Position numbers and translations under genes: made by a program
The notes under the pieces: generated by a model
Told to the model about the DNA's origin: nothing
The model's database searches: none
What the model saw: the letters and a program-made list of their open reading frames with translations, nothing else
Shown here: positions 12,824 to 21,137 of the stretch, piece after piece
How the letters are laid out: the number at the start of each line of letters is the position of its first letter
Position numbering within the stretch: the stretch's first letter is position 1
Assembly: GCA_937895685.1 (NCBI GenBank)
Contig: CALBMC010000087.1
Span: 1 to 24,448, forward strand
DNA length: 24,448 bases
Direction of reading: 5' to 3'
Origin: an uncultured bacterium
Lineage (GTDB): Bacteria > Patescibacteriota > Minisyncoccia > Phycocordibacterales > UBA9973

Positions 12824-13498
12824 ATGGATAAAAAGAAAATTATTTTAATAGGTCTAGTTATCGTGATGTTGGTTGTTTTTTATAATGTTTTTATAAAATC
12901 AAGCAATAAGTCAGCCAAAGTTGTAACTCAGGGTAGTGCTTTTGATACAATTTCAATCGATCAACTTTCCGAAGAGGAACAAAGAGTTGGAGGAGAATTT
13001 TTGGACCAATTATTAAACCTTGAAGCGATGACTTTGCCAGGTGATATTTTTGACAATCCTTCTTTTGGAAGCTTGAGCGACTTTACTATAGATCTAATTC
13101 AACCAGGAAATGAGGGAAGACCAAACCCGTTTGCTCCTGTTGGAGAAGACATTGCGTTTGCAACCCCAGGCGCTCCAGTTCAGACTGGTCAAGTAACAAA
13201 AATAACAAACACTTCTGCGACTCTATCTGGAATACTCGCAAGTGGTCTTAGTGTTACAGAGAGATTTTTTGAATATGGAACAACAGAATCTTTGGGCTCA
13301 ACTACTACAAAGATAACTTCTACACTTACTCCTTTTGAAACCAATCTTACTTCAATGACACCTGGAACAACTTATTATTTTAGAGCGGTAGCAAAAATTG
13401 GTTCGGCATATTCTTTTGGGGATATTTCTAGTTTTCAAACAACAGGAACAGCTCCGGTTACAAATACAACTTCCAGCCAATCTTTGGGTGGTAATTAG
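12824..13498 (+). CDS. Membrane-anchored protein at the PilP position with an FN3-like domain
   Basis: 224 residues. One N-terminal membrane segment (about 5-23), an acidic extracytoplasmic region (about 45-90), a GRPNPFAPVG motif (about 98-107) and a C-terminal fibronectin-III-like beta domain (about 115-212: ATLSGILASG, RFFEYGTTE, MTPGTTYYFRAVAKIG). The order pilM-N-O-x-B makes this the positional counterpart of PilP, and the xNPF motif is also found in PilP-like proteins. It has no lipobox and the fused FN3-like domain is not typical of PilP. With no secretin in the window, it probably contacts other surface components. Starts one base after pilO; no Shine-Dalgarno. Confidence 0.75.
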   Translation: MDKKKIILIGLVIVMLVVFYNVFIKSSNKSAKVVTQGSAFDTISIDQLSEEEQRVGGEFLDQLLNLEAMTLPGDIFDNPSFGSLSDFTIDLIQPGNEGRPNPFAPVGEDIAFATPGAPVQTGQVTKITNTSATLSGILASGLSVTERFFEYGTTESLGSTTTKITSTLTPFETNLTSMTPGTTYYFRAVAKIGSAYSFGDISSFQTTGTAPVTNTTSSQSLGGN

Positions 13499-13500
13499 AT

Positions 13501-15231
13501 ATGATAATACTTCAAGAACTTGTTAATCGTGGACTTCTTGCCCCCGATCAGGTTGGTGAGGTTTTAAGAATTGCTAATGAAAAATTTGAGGGAAACCAAG
13601 AAGCTTCAATTGTTTCTTTTGGTGTAGATGAAAATAAACTTCTTGATATAAAAGGAGAAATTTTCGGAATGCCTATAAAGAAGATAGAAGACTCTTCTAT
13701 TTCTTTCGATGCACTAAAAACAGTACCAGAAGATTCCGTTCGTCATTATAGATTTATTCCAATTAGTTTCGTTGACGGTGTCTTAAATGTTGGTATTGTT
13801 GATCCGGAAAACATCCAAGCATTGGATGCCCTACAATTCATCGCCTCAAAAGATAACATTCCTTATAAAACATTTTTGATAACAAATTCTGCGTTTGAGA
13901 AACTTTTGAAAAATTATGAAGGTCTTTCTAATGAAGTTGATAAAGCGGCGTCTGACTTGGATCAAGACCTTGTTAATTCTACTGTTTATAGTCAAGACGA
14001 GATAGAGAAGAGAGAAAAAGAGCAGGCAAAAAGCGAAAATAAAATAGTTGAAGAAGCGCCGGTAATAAAAATTGTAGACAACTTAATTAAGGTTGCAACT
14101 GAAGGAAAGGCTTCTGACATTCACATAGAACCAACAAGGGAACAGGCTGTTGTTCGTTTTCGTGTTGATGGATTTCTTCACAAATCAATCACTTTACCAA
14201 TTCCTCTTTACCAAGGAGTTGTTGCCAGAATAAAATTAAAAGCTCAACTTCGACTTGATGAAAAAAGAAAACCACAAGATGGATCTTTTTCTGTTTTTGT
14301 TGCTGGAAGTAGAAAGATAGATCTGCGTGTTTCGACTTTTCCAACTGTCTATGGAGAGAAGGTGGTGATTCGTATTTTGGATAACACTAGTGGAATAAAA
14401 AGTTTCGAGTCTCTTAATCTAAGAGAAGACAACTTAAGTATGCTTAAAGATGCGATAAAGAGACCTTATGGATTGATTCTTATAACTGGACCAACCGGAA
14501 GCGGAAAATCTACAACTCTTTATTCAATCCTAAATGAATTAGACAGGGAAACATATAACGTTGTTTCTCTTGAAGACCCGGTAGAATATAAAATTGATGG
14601 AGTGAGTCAGTCACAGGTAAATGTTGATATTGGTTATACTTTTGCCAATGGTTTGCGTTCGATTCTTCGACAAGACCCAGACATAATAATGGTTCAAGAG
14701 ATCCGAGATAAAGATACTGCCCAGCTTGCTATTCAAGCAGCTCTAACTGGACACTTGGTTCTTGCAACACTGCACACCAACACAGCGATTGGTGCTATTC
14801 CTCGTCTTGTTGATATGGGAGTTGATCCTTACCTTATTGCTCCAACTCTTATCATGACGATTGCTCAAAGATTGGTTCGGGTTTCTTGTGAGAGCGCCAA
14901 GAAAAAGGTTCCAATGGATGATAGTACTAAAGTAATTTTAGACAAAGAATTTGCTGATTTGCCTGAAGATTTCAGAAAGAAATTACCAATCGGTAGTGAT
15001 ATGTATGAAATATCTCCAACTCCAGACTGTCCTTCTGGAACACGCGGAAGAGTGGCAGTTTTTGAAATGCTTATGATCGATAAGGAGATTCAGCATTTAA
15101 TACTAACTAATCCAGTAGAACAGGAGATTTATAAAATAGCTCGAGCAAAGGGAATGCTCACAATGAAAGAAGACGCTATTCTAAAAGCAGTAAAAGGAGA
15201 AATCCCAATGCAAGAAGTCTTCACTTTGTAA
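13501..15231 (+). CDS. pilB: Type IV pilus extension ATPase PilB
   Basis: 576 residues, usual size. N-terminal MshEN/GspE-N type domain (about 1-145), then a linker and the hexameric secretion ATPase core: Walker A GPTGSGKS (330-337), Asp box, Walker B region DPDIIMVQEIRD and His box TGHLVLATLHTN. In Walker B the usual G before E is Q (MVQEIRD). The family's zinc-binding four-Cys site is half lost: RVSCESAK keeps the first Cys and PDCPSGTRGR keeps one, the other two being replaced. PilB powers pilus polymerisation. Starts two bases after the preceding gene. Confidence 0.96.
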   Translation: MIILQELVNRGLLAPDQVGEVLRIANEKFEGNQEASIVSFGVDENKLLDIKGEIFGMPIKKIEDSSISFDALKTVPEDSVRHYRFIPISFVDGVLNVGIVDPENIQALDALQFIASKDNIPYKTFLITNSAFEKLLKNYEGLSNEVDKAASDLDQDLVNSTVYSQDEIEKREKEQAKSENKIVEEAPVIKIVDNLIKVATEGKASDIHIEPTREQAVVRFRVDGFLHKSITLPIPLYQGVVARIKLKAQLRLDEKRKPQDGSFSVFVAGSRKIDLRVSTFPTVYGEKVVIRILDNTSGIKSFESLNLREDNLSMLKDAIKRPYGLILITGPTGSGKSTTLYSILNELDRETYNVVSLEDPVEYKIDGVSQSQVNVDIGYTFANGLRSILRQDPDIIMVQEIRDKDTAQLAIQAALTGHLVLATLHTNTAIGAIPRLVDMGVDPYLIAPTLIMTIAQRLVRVSCESAKKKVPMDDSTKVILDKEFADLPEDFRKKLPIGSDMYEISPTPDCPSGTRGRVAVFEMLMIDKEIQHLILTNPVEQEIYKIARAKGMLTMKEDAILKAVKGEIPMQEVFTL

Positions 15232-15239
15232 ATTTCTGA

Positions 15240-15245
15240 TATAAT
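15240..15245 (+). promoter_or_regulatory. -10 box before the second receiver gene
   Basis: TATAAT eight bases before the ATG at 15254, in the 22-base gap after pilB; -35 weak. Confidence 0.45.
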
Positions 15246-15253
15246 AATTTTAT

Positions 15254-15649
15254 ATGGCAGAAGAAAATAAAAACGGAAGAAAAATATTAATTATCGATGA
15301 TGATAATTTTCTGCTTGATATGTATGCCTTGAAATTTGGTCAAAACGGATATCAAGTTGATACAGCTCTCGGTTCTGTTCAGGGTCTCGACAAACTAAAG
15401 GCCGGTTCTAATCCAGATGTTATTGTTACAGATTTACTTATGCCGGTTATGGATGGTTTTGAACTTCTAGAAAAAATAAACCAAGAAAAACTTGCCCCAG
15501 ATGCTAAAAAAATAATACTTTCTAATTTGAGCCAAGACGCTGACGTTGAAAGGGGAAATAAATTAGGAATTTCTGGTTACATCGTTAAAGCATCCAGCAC
15601 ACCTTCTGAAGTTTTAGACAAGGTAAATAAAATAATGGAACAAAAATAA
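15254..15649 (+). CDS. Stand-alone response regulator receiver in the pilus operon
   Basis: 131 residues, one CheY-like domain. Acidic residues D15-D17, phospho-acceptor D60 (VTDLLMP), S90 (ILSNLS) and K112 (YIVKAS). No output domain. It lies between the extension and retraction ATPase genes, so it may control motor switching by direct contact, like PilG/PilH-type receivers; this is inference from context. The only kinase in the window is at 6307-7068 and may or may not be its partner. Confidence 0.93.
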   Translation: MAEENKNGRKILIIDDDNFLLDMYALKFGQNGYQVDTALGSVQGLDKLKAGSNPDVIVTDLLMPVMDGFELLEKINQEKLAPDAKKIILSNLSQDADVERGNKLGISGYIVKASSTPSEVLDKVNKIMEQK

Positions 15650-15653
15650 TAAT

Positions 15654-16715
15654 ATGGAAGAAAATAAAAATTTAATTGAAAGATTGGTTCTAGATTTATT
15701 GAAACAGAGCGGTTCTGATTTGCACCTTTCTGCTGGAAGACATCCAGTTATGAGAGTAAATGGGGAATTGGTTACTTTGCTTCGTGATAAAGAGCTTACT
15801 AACGAAGATATGAAAAGTATCATCGAAGTTATGATAGGTAAACCAAAGTTAGATAAATTCCTAGAAAAGCAGGAATTAGATTTTTCTTACTCTGTTGGAA
15901 CAGAAGCAAGACTTCGAGGTAACGCTTATATAACCAGAGGAAATATTTCTATCGCACTTAGACTTATTCCAAAGGTTAAACCTCTTGATGAACTAGATCT
16001 TCCTCCAATATTGAAAACTTTCGCAACAAAAAAACAGGGATTCTTTCTAATTGTTGGACCAGTTGGACAAGGAAAGTCTACAACCATGGCGGCAATGATT
16101 GATTTGATAAACACAGAAAGAGCAGAAAGAATAATTACAATCGAAGATCCGATTGAGTATCTTTTTGATCCAAAGAATTCAATTATTGATCAGAGAGAAG
16201 TTGGAATTGATACAGACGATTTCCAAACAGCTCTTAACTCAGTTTTTAGAGAAGACGTTAATGTAATCATGATTGGAGAGATGCGAAATGCTGAAACTAT
16301 TGCAACAGCTGTTACTGCCGCTGAAACTGGACACCTTGTGATATCAACTCTACATACTAACAATGCATCTCAGACAATTGATCGTATTATTGACTCTTTC
16401 CCTCCGGCACAACAAGATCAAATCAGAACTCAACTTGCAGGTTCTCTTTTGGGGATCTTCTCTCAAAGACTTATTCCTAAAGTTACAGGTGGAAGAGTCC
16501 CAGCTTATGAGCTTCTAATAAACAACAACGCTGTCTCTAATCTAATAAGAGAGAGAAGAACTCATGAAATAGATGTTGTTATTGAAACTGGCTTTGAACA
16601 AGGAATGGTTGATATGAACAGATCCCTCCTTGATCTTGTTAGAAAAGGCGAAATTACAATAGATAACGCAAGACTCTACTCTTCAAATCCAAAAGGTTTA
16701 GAGAGATTGATGTAA
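15654..16715 (+). CDS. pilT: Type IV pilus retraction ATPase PilT
   Basis: 353 residues, usual length. N-terminal PAS-like domain (about 1-100) with SGSDLHLSAGRHPVMRVNG, core with Walker A GPVGQGKS (135-142), Walker B VIMIGEMR, His box ETGHLVISTLHTN and the PilT-typical SFPPAQQDQIRTQLA. AGSLLGIFSQRL is close to the conserved AIRNLIRE-neighbour region of PilT; NLIRERRTHEID is also seen. It powers pilus retraction, needed for twitching and DNA uptake. Four bases after the receiver; no Shine-Dalgarno. Confidence 0.96.
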   Translation: MEENKNLIERLVLDLLKQSGSDLHLSAGRHPVMRVNGELVTLLRDKELTNEDMKSIIEVMIGKPKLDKFLEKQELDFSYSVGTEARLRGNAYITRGNISIALRLIPKVKPLDELDLPPILKTFATKKQGFFLIVGPVGQGKSTTMAAMIDLINTERAERIITIEDPIEYLFDPKNSIIDQREVGIDTDDFQTALNSVFREDVNVIMIGEMRNAETIATAVTAAETGHLVISTLHTNNASQTIDRIIDSFPPAQQDQIRTQLAGSLLGIFSQRLIPKVTGGRVPAYELLINNNAVSNLIRERRTHEIDVVIETGFEQGMVDMNRSLLDLVRKGEITIDNARLYSSNPKGLERLM

Positions 16716-16719
16716 AAAT

Positions 16720-17925
16720 ATGAATTTTAAATACAAAGCAATTGAAGAAAATGGTGCAGAGAAAGAGGGGTTAATTTCTGCTGTGAATCAGGATCTTGCG
16801 ATCGCCTCTCTTCAAAGAAGGGGAATGATTATTGTCTCTATTCGTGAGGAAGGTAAAAAACAAGGTCTTGAAATGACTGTTTTCGAGAGAGTTCCGCAGA
16901 AAGAGATTGTTATTCTTTCAAGACAAATTTCTACTCTTTTTGAGGCTCAAGTTTCAGCCTTGAAAGCTTTCTCACTTGTTTCAAGTAGTTCTGATAATCC
17001 TCTTTTGAAAAGAAAATTGAATCAAGTTGTTGATGACCTTCAGGCTGGATATTCAATCTCAGGAGCGTTAGCAAAACATGGAGAAATCTTCTCTGATTTC
17101 TATGTGAACATGGTTAAGGCTGGAGAAGAGTCTGGAAAATTAAATCAAACATTCGGATATTTGGCAGATTACCTAGATAGAAACTACGAACTTACTTCTA
17201 AGACAAAAAATGCTTTAATTTATCCAATATTCGTTATCATCACTTTTTTTGCTGTTATGACACTGATGTTAACAATGGTTATTCCAAAGTTGTCTCAAAT
17301 TATTACGGAAAGCGGACAAAGTGTTCCTCTCTATACAAGAGTGGTTATTGGATTTTCAAATTTCCTTGTTGATTATGGAATTGTTATTTTAGTTATAATT
17401 ATTGCTGGAATTTTATATCTGATTAGACTTTCTAGAACTGAATCTGGAAAAAAATATTTAGATAACTTGAAACTAACTTTTCCTGCTGTTGGTAATCTTT
17501 TTAGGAAATTATATCTTTCAAGAATTGCAGATAACTTGGATACAATGATTTCTGCTGGTATTCCAATAGTTAGAGCTCTTCAGATAACAGGGGATGTTGT
17601 TGGTAATAGAGTTTATAAAGACATAGTTAAAGAAGCAGAAGAAGGGGTAAAAGCTGGAAGTAGTTTGTCTGCTTCTTTTGAAAAGAATTCAGAGTATATT
17701 CCAACTATCTTAGTTCAGATGATAAAAGTTGGAGAAGAGACTGGATCTTTGTCTTCAATTTTGAAAACACTAGCAAAATTCTACAAAAGAGAAGTTGATG
17801 GTGCTGTTGATACTATCGTTAGCTTGATTGAGCCGATTATGATTGTGGCACTTGGACTTGGAGTTGGGTTCTTGCTTGCGTCAGTTCTTGTTCCTATCTA
17901 CAACCTTGCTTCCGGAATCGCTTAG
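16720..17925 (+). CDS. pilC: Type IV pilus inner-membrane platform protein PilC
   Basis: 401 residues, standard PilC/GspF size, with two repeated cytoplasmic GspF domains (about 65-190 and 265-390) and three membrane segments (about 165-190, 215-238, 370-395). Family features: QISTLFEAQVSALKAF, MVKAGEESGKL in repeat 1 and MIKVGEETGSL in repeat 2, and the ending VLVPIYNLASGI. It is the platform turned by PilB/PilT. Starts four bases after pilT and ends the motor part of the operon. Confidence 0.97.
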   Translation: MNFKYKAIEENGAEKEGLISAVNQDLAIASLQRRGMIIVSIREEGKKQGLEMTVFERVPQKEIVILSRQISTLFEAQVSALKAFSLVSSSSDNPLLKRKLNQVVDDLQAGYSISGALAKHGEIFSDFYVNMVKAGEESGKLNQTFGYLADYLDRNYELTSKTKNALIYPIFVIITFFAVMTLMLTMVIPKLSQIITESGQSVPLYTRVVIGFSNFLVDYGIVILVIIIAGILYLIRLSRTESGKKYLDNLKLTFPAVGNLFRKLYLSRIADNLDTMISAGIPIVRALQITGDVVGNRVYKDIVKEAEEGVKAGSSLSASFEKNSEYIPTILVQMIKVGEETGSLSSILKTLAKFYKREVDGAVDTIVSLIEPIMIVALGLGVGFLLASVLVPIYNLASGIA

Positions 17926-17963
17926 TTTTTCCACAGGGGTTTTCATATAGACTCTTTTCTTGA

Positions 17964-17969
17964 TACAAT
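17964..17969 (+). promoter_or_regulatory. -10 box of the major pilin gene
   Basis: TACAAT; the -35 is unclear. It implies a leader of about 50 bases, unlike the leaderless pattern seen elsewhere. Confidence 0.4.
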
Positions 17970-17991
17970 ATATTCATTACAAGTTTTCAGT

Positions 17992-18005
17992 CGTGGGAAA
18001 CCACG
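17992..18005 (+). promoter_or_regulatory. GNRA-tetraloop hairpin in the pilin leader
   Basis: CGTGG-GAAA-CCACG, a perfect five-base stem with a GAAA loop, 21 bases before the pilin ATG. It is likely near the 5' end of the mRNA and could stabilise it. Confidence 0.6.
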
Positions 18006-18026
18006 CAAATAAGTTAGTCTTAAATT

Positions 18027-18455
18027 ATGCAAAAAAAGTTCGAAAAAGGATTTACACTCGTTGAACTACTAGTAGTTATTGCGATTATCGGAATTTTGGC
18101 TTCAGTTGTTTTAGCTTCACTTAACACAGCAAGAAGCAAAGGTTCTGACGCTGCTATCAAGTCAAACCTAAATAACGCTCGTGCAGCAGCAGAGCTTTAT
18201 TACGACTCAAATGGAAATAGCTACGCTTCTGTTTGTACAGCGGCTACAGGTATTTCTCTACAAGTTGCTGGTGCAGAATCTGCAAACGGTTCAGGAATAA
18301 CAGTTAGCTGTGCTGGAGATGCAAACGAATGGGCAGCATCATCTCAACTTCTTTCAACAGGAGCTGGATACTATTGTGTTGACTACAAAGGAAACGCAAC
18401 AACAACAGGTTCTCTTGCTTGGTCAAGCACTGATGGTGATATAGACTGTGACTAA
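18027..18455 (+). CDS. Type IV prepilin, probably the major pilin
   Basis: 142 residues. Class III signal with cleavage after G8 (KG|FTLVELLVVIAIIGILA), E5 of the mature protein, and a single N-terminal helix. The globular part is small and rich in A/S/G with four Cys (VCTA, VSCAG, YYCVD, DIDCD), able to form two disulfides. It has its own promoter, structured leader and terminator, suggesting high, separate expression as expected for the main subunit. Processed by PilD (19056). Confidence 0.93.
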   Translation: MQKKFEKGFTLVELLVVIAIIGILASVVLASLNTARSKGSDAAIKSNLNNARAAAELYYDSNGNSYASVCTAATGISLQVAGAESANGSGITVSCAGDANEWAASSQLLSTGAGYYCVDYKGNATTTGSLAWSSTDGDIDCD

Positions 18456-18480
18456 TTAGTTACTTCAGTATTTTCAAAGG

Positions 18481-18499
18481 CCACCTTCGGGTGGTTTTT
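18481..18499 (+). terminator. Terminator after the major pilin gene
   Basis: CCACC-TTCG-GGTGG followed by TTTTTG; a UUCG-loop hairpin with T-run, 26 bases past the stop. Confidence 0.88.
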
Positions 18500-18539
18500 G
18501 AATTTGGGGAATATTAGTTTTTGTAATAAATAAAAATGT

Positions 18540-18545
18540 TATAAT
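18540..18545 (+). promoter_or_regulatory. -10 box of the second pilin gene
   Basis: TATAAT seven bases before the ATG at 18553, fitting a leaderless transcript. Confidence 0.55.
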
Positions 18546-18552
18546 TTATGGT

Positions 18553-19053
18553 ATGAAAACAAGAATGAATAAAGGTTTTACTTTAGTTGAGTTATTAATA
18601 GTGATTGCAATTATCGCGATAATTGTTGGAATAGTTTTAGGTTCTTTGTCTGAGTCTAGGGCGAAGGGAAGAGATGCGAGCAAAGTTAGATCAATGAATG
18701 AAATTCAGAAAGCTCTAAGTTTGTATCAGTCTCAATACAATGGTTACCCTACCACTTTGAGTAATTTGGTTTCTGCAGGATTTATTTCTAGTATCGCTTC
18801 CGATATAGATTACTTGCCACTCGCACCAGTTTCTTTGGGTGCTACTCCTCCAGCCTCTTGTCCAAATTACCACCTTGCTGTTTCTCTCGAAAGAACATAC
18901 GCTGTTTTAAGTACAGATAAAGACGTTGTTTCTCCTTTAGCTGGTGCTACTCGTTGCTACACTGGAGCTGGTGCGGGAATTACTGGAACAGACACTGGAA
19001 AGTGTAGAGCAACAGACGCAAATGGATCTTATTGTTATGACATAACTCCATAG
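18553..19053 (+). CDS. Type IV prepilin 2
   Basis: 166 residues. Prepilin signal with cleavage after G8 (KG|FTLVELLIVIAIIAIIVG) and E5. The body continues SESRAKGRDASKVRSMNEIQKAL, with a pilin-like YQSQYNGYP motif, and ends in a Cys-containing small domain. It resembles GspG/PilE-type subunits by its ALxxYxxxxxxYP region. Could be an alternative or minor pilin. Two bases before pilD. Confidence 0.93.
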   Translation: MKTRMNKGFTLVELLIVIAIIAIIVGIVLGSLSESRAKGRDASKVRSMNEIQKALSLYQSQYNGYPTTLSNLVSAGFISSIASDIDYLPLAPVSLGATPPASCPNYHLAVSLERTYAVLSTDKDVVSPLAGATRCYTGAGAGITGTDTGKCRATDANGSYCYDITP

Positions 19054-19055
19054 TT

Positions 19056-19850
19056 ATGAGTTATCTAATTATAATTTTCTTATTTATTCTTGGAACACTT
19101 CTTGGTAGTTTTCTAAATGTTGTAATTCTTCGTTATCACACAGGTATGGGTCTTGGTGGTAGAAGTATGTGTATGTCTTGTGGAAAGACTTTGCACGCGC
19201 ATGAGCTTATCCCGATTCTCTCATTTTTATTTCAAAGAGGAAGATGTCGTAAGTGTAAAGCGAAGTTATCTATACAGTATCCAATTGTTGAAGCTTTATC
19301 TGGTTTTGTTGTTTTAATTTCAGCTCTTACACTTTCTCCAATTCTTGATTACTCAAGTACTGTATTCATGACACTTTTTGTTTATATTGTTTTTGCTTTT
19401 TCTCTTCTTCTAGTTATTTCTGTTTATGACTTAAGACACAAAGTTATACCAAACGCACTTTCTTTGGCTTTTGTCGTATTGTCTTTTTTCTCAATTTTCA
19501 TGTCTGTTAAAGGTCCGGTTGTGCCAACTGTCTTAGAGTTATTTTCTGGATTTTTCTTAGCCTTACCGTTTGCCCTTATATCACTTGGGTCAAAAGAAAG
19601 ACTTATGGGATTTGGAGATGTTAAATTAATTTTTGGAATAGGTTACCTGCTTGGTCTTTCTTCTGGAATAATGGCTGTATTGCTTGCTTTTTGGATAGGA
19701 ACAGTAGTTGCCCTAGTCTTACTTCTTTTTAGAAAATTTGGATTTAATTTGAAATCAGAAATTCCTTTTGCGCCTTTTCTTGCCCTTGGAACTTTCGTTG
19801 TTTTCATAACTAGCATTAACATAGCGTCTTATATAAATCTTTTTTCTTAG
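19056..19850 (+). CDS. pilD: Prepilin peptidase/N-methyltransferase PilD
   Basis: 264 residues, a polytopic membrane aspartyl protease that cleaves and N-methylates prepilins. The N-terminal methyltransferase-type domain has the zinc Cys pairs C39/C42 and C64/C67. Catalytic aspartates are D125 (VYDLRHKVIPN) and D188 (GFGDVK). The opening LGTLLGSFLNVVILR is a family signature. It lies among its substrates, two bases after prepilin 2. No Shine-Dalgarno. Confidence 0.97.
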   Translation: MSYLIIIFLFILGTLLGSFLNVVILRYHTGMGLGGRSMCMSCGKTLHAHELIPILSFLFQRGRCRKCKAKLSIQYPIVEALSGFVVLISALTLSPILDYSSTVFMTLFVYIVFAFSLLLVISVYDLRHKVIPNALSLAFVVLSFFSIFMSVKGPVVPTVLELFSGFFLALPFALISLGSKERLMGFGDVKLIFGIGYLLGLSSGIMAVLLAFWIGTVVALVLLLFRKFGFNLKSEIPFAPFLALGTFVVFITSINIASYINLFS

Positions 19851-19858
19851 ATTAATCA

Positions 19859-20515
19859 ATGAATAAAAAACAAAAAATATTAAAAATATTTCGCCAGAAT
19901 AAAGGAATGACTTTTCTTGAAATGGTTGTTATTTTGAGTATTTTTGGAACCCTCACAGGAGTTGTCTTGTTTAACTATCGAGATTTTGGATCAAATGTGG
20001 AAATGCAAAATATTACTAATGACATAGCTTTGCGTGTCGTAGAAGCTCAAAGATCTGCTATATCCGGAAGACTTGGGGGAGAGACAAGTTCTATAGATTA
20101 TCGACCAACTTATGGAGTTCGCTTTGAATATGGAGCTCCAATTGCGGATGGTAGATTTATTTATTTTATTGATAGAGTTTCTTCTCATAATTTCTTTTTT
20201 GATACACCAACAGCGGGTTGTCCCGGGGGCGAGTGTTTGTCTGAAAGTTTATTTAAAGAAGGATTTGGAATAGATAGGATTTGTTTGGACAAAGGAACAA
20301 ATTGCTCTTTTAATAAAGTAGATGTTTTATTCTCTCGTCCATACCCAAATGCAATAATCAGAACAGAACCTGAAGGAGGAGTTGATTTAGCTGAAACTCA
20401 ATATGGAGATGTTGCTATTCAGATAAAGTCTCCTTCAGATATAATTAGAACTATAATAGTTTGGAGCACTGGACAGGTTGAGATTAGATCTGGAAGCATA
20501 GATGATATTTTTTAA
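19859..20515 (+). CDS. Minor pseudopilin, GspH/FimT-like
   Basis: 218 residues. Prepilin cleavage is predicted after G16 (NKG|MTFLEMVVILSIFGTLTG), with M instead of F at mature position 1 and E5 kept. The membrane helix is followed by a beta-rich body with the GspH-like NDIALRVVEAQRSAISGR. Four Cys in the body (AGCPGGECL, DRICLDKGTNC). First of four minor pilin genes in the usual FimT-PilW-PilV-PilX order; minor pilins form the priming tip and in some systems bind DNA. Confidence 0.88.
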   Translation: MNKKQKILKIFRQNKGMTFLEMVVILSIFGTLTGVVLFNYRDFGSNVEMQNITNDIALRVVEAQRSAISGRLGGETSSIDYRPTYGVRFEYGAPIADGRFIYFIDRVSSHNFFFDTPTAGCPGGECLSESLFKEGFGIDRICLDKGTNCSFNKVDVLFSRPYPNAIIRTEPEGGVDLAETQYGDVAIQIKSPSDIIRTIIVWSTGQVEIRSGSIDDIF

Positions 20516-20516
20516 T

Positions 20517-21137
20517 ATGAGAAAAGATACTACAAAACATAACAAAGGTTTTACACTTCTTGAGTTGATGGTATCAATCGGTCTTTTCCTTGTAATTGTA
20601 ACTATAGGTATTCAGGCGATGCTAAATACCGGAAATAACTATCACAAGACTCAAGACCTGCGTTCTTCTATGGATGGAATGAGCTTTGTGATGGAGGAAA
20701 TGGCGAGAAATATAAGACTCGGATCTCACTATCACTGTAAGGCTTTTACAGGATCAATGGAGCTTCCTCAAGACTGTAGTACTTTGACTGAGAACTCTCT
20801 TTCTTTGGCTTTTGAAAACGTTGATGGTCTTCCTTATGACGCCGAAGGGCCAAATCTTGAGGATCAGTTTATTTATAGATTTTCTGAAGTTAGCGGAAAA
20901 GGGAAGATAGAAAAGTCTGTTGATGGAGGAGATACTTTTTTGGATATAACTCCAATAGATGTTGATATAGATTTATCCAAATCAGGATTCTCTGTTTTTG
21001 GTTCAGAAACACCAGATGACTTTATTCAACCTTCTGTTTTAATTAGAATTTCTGGAACTGTATTAACCAAGACTAATTCAACAAATTTCTCAATACAGAC
21101 AACTGTTTCTCAGAGAGCAATTGAATCAACAATATGA
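20517..21137 (+). CDS. Minor pseudopilin, PilW/GspJ-like
   Basis: 206 residues from ATG 20517, one base after the preceding stop. An in-frame ATG at 20502 lies inside the previous gene and adds five odd residues. Signal with cleavage after the G of HNKG|FTLLELMVSIGLF and E5 present. The body MDGMSFVMEEMARNIRLGS is the typical post-helix region of GspJ/PilW. TGA stop overlaps the next ATG (ATGA). Confidence 0.9.
   Translation: MRKDTTKHNKGFTLLELMVSIGLFLVIVTIGIQAMLNTGNNYHKTQDLRSSMDGMSFVMEEMARNIRLGSHYHCKAFTGSMELPQDCSTLTENSLSLAFENVDGLPYDAEGPNLEDQFIYRFSEVSGKGKIEKSVDGGDTFLDITPIDVDIDLSKSGFSVFGSETPDDFIQPSVLIRISGTVLTKTNSTNFSIQTTVSQRAIESTI

Noticed and set aside
21135..21137. Alternative genetic code (UGA as Gly), known in some CPR groups
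   Set aside because: TGA here ends the PilW-like ORF exactly at an ATGA overlap with the next gene, as expected for a normal stop.
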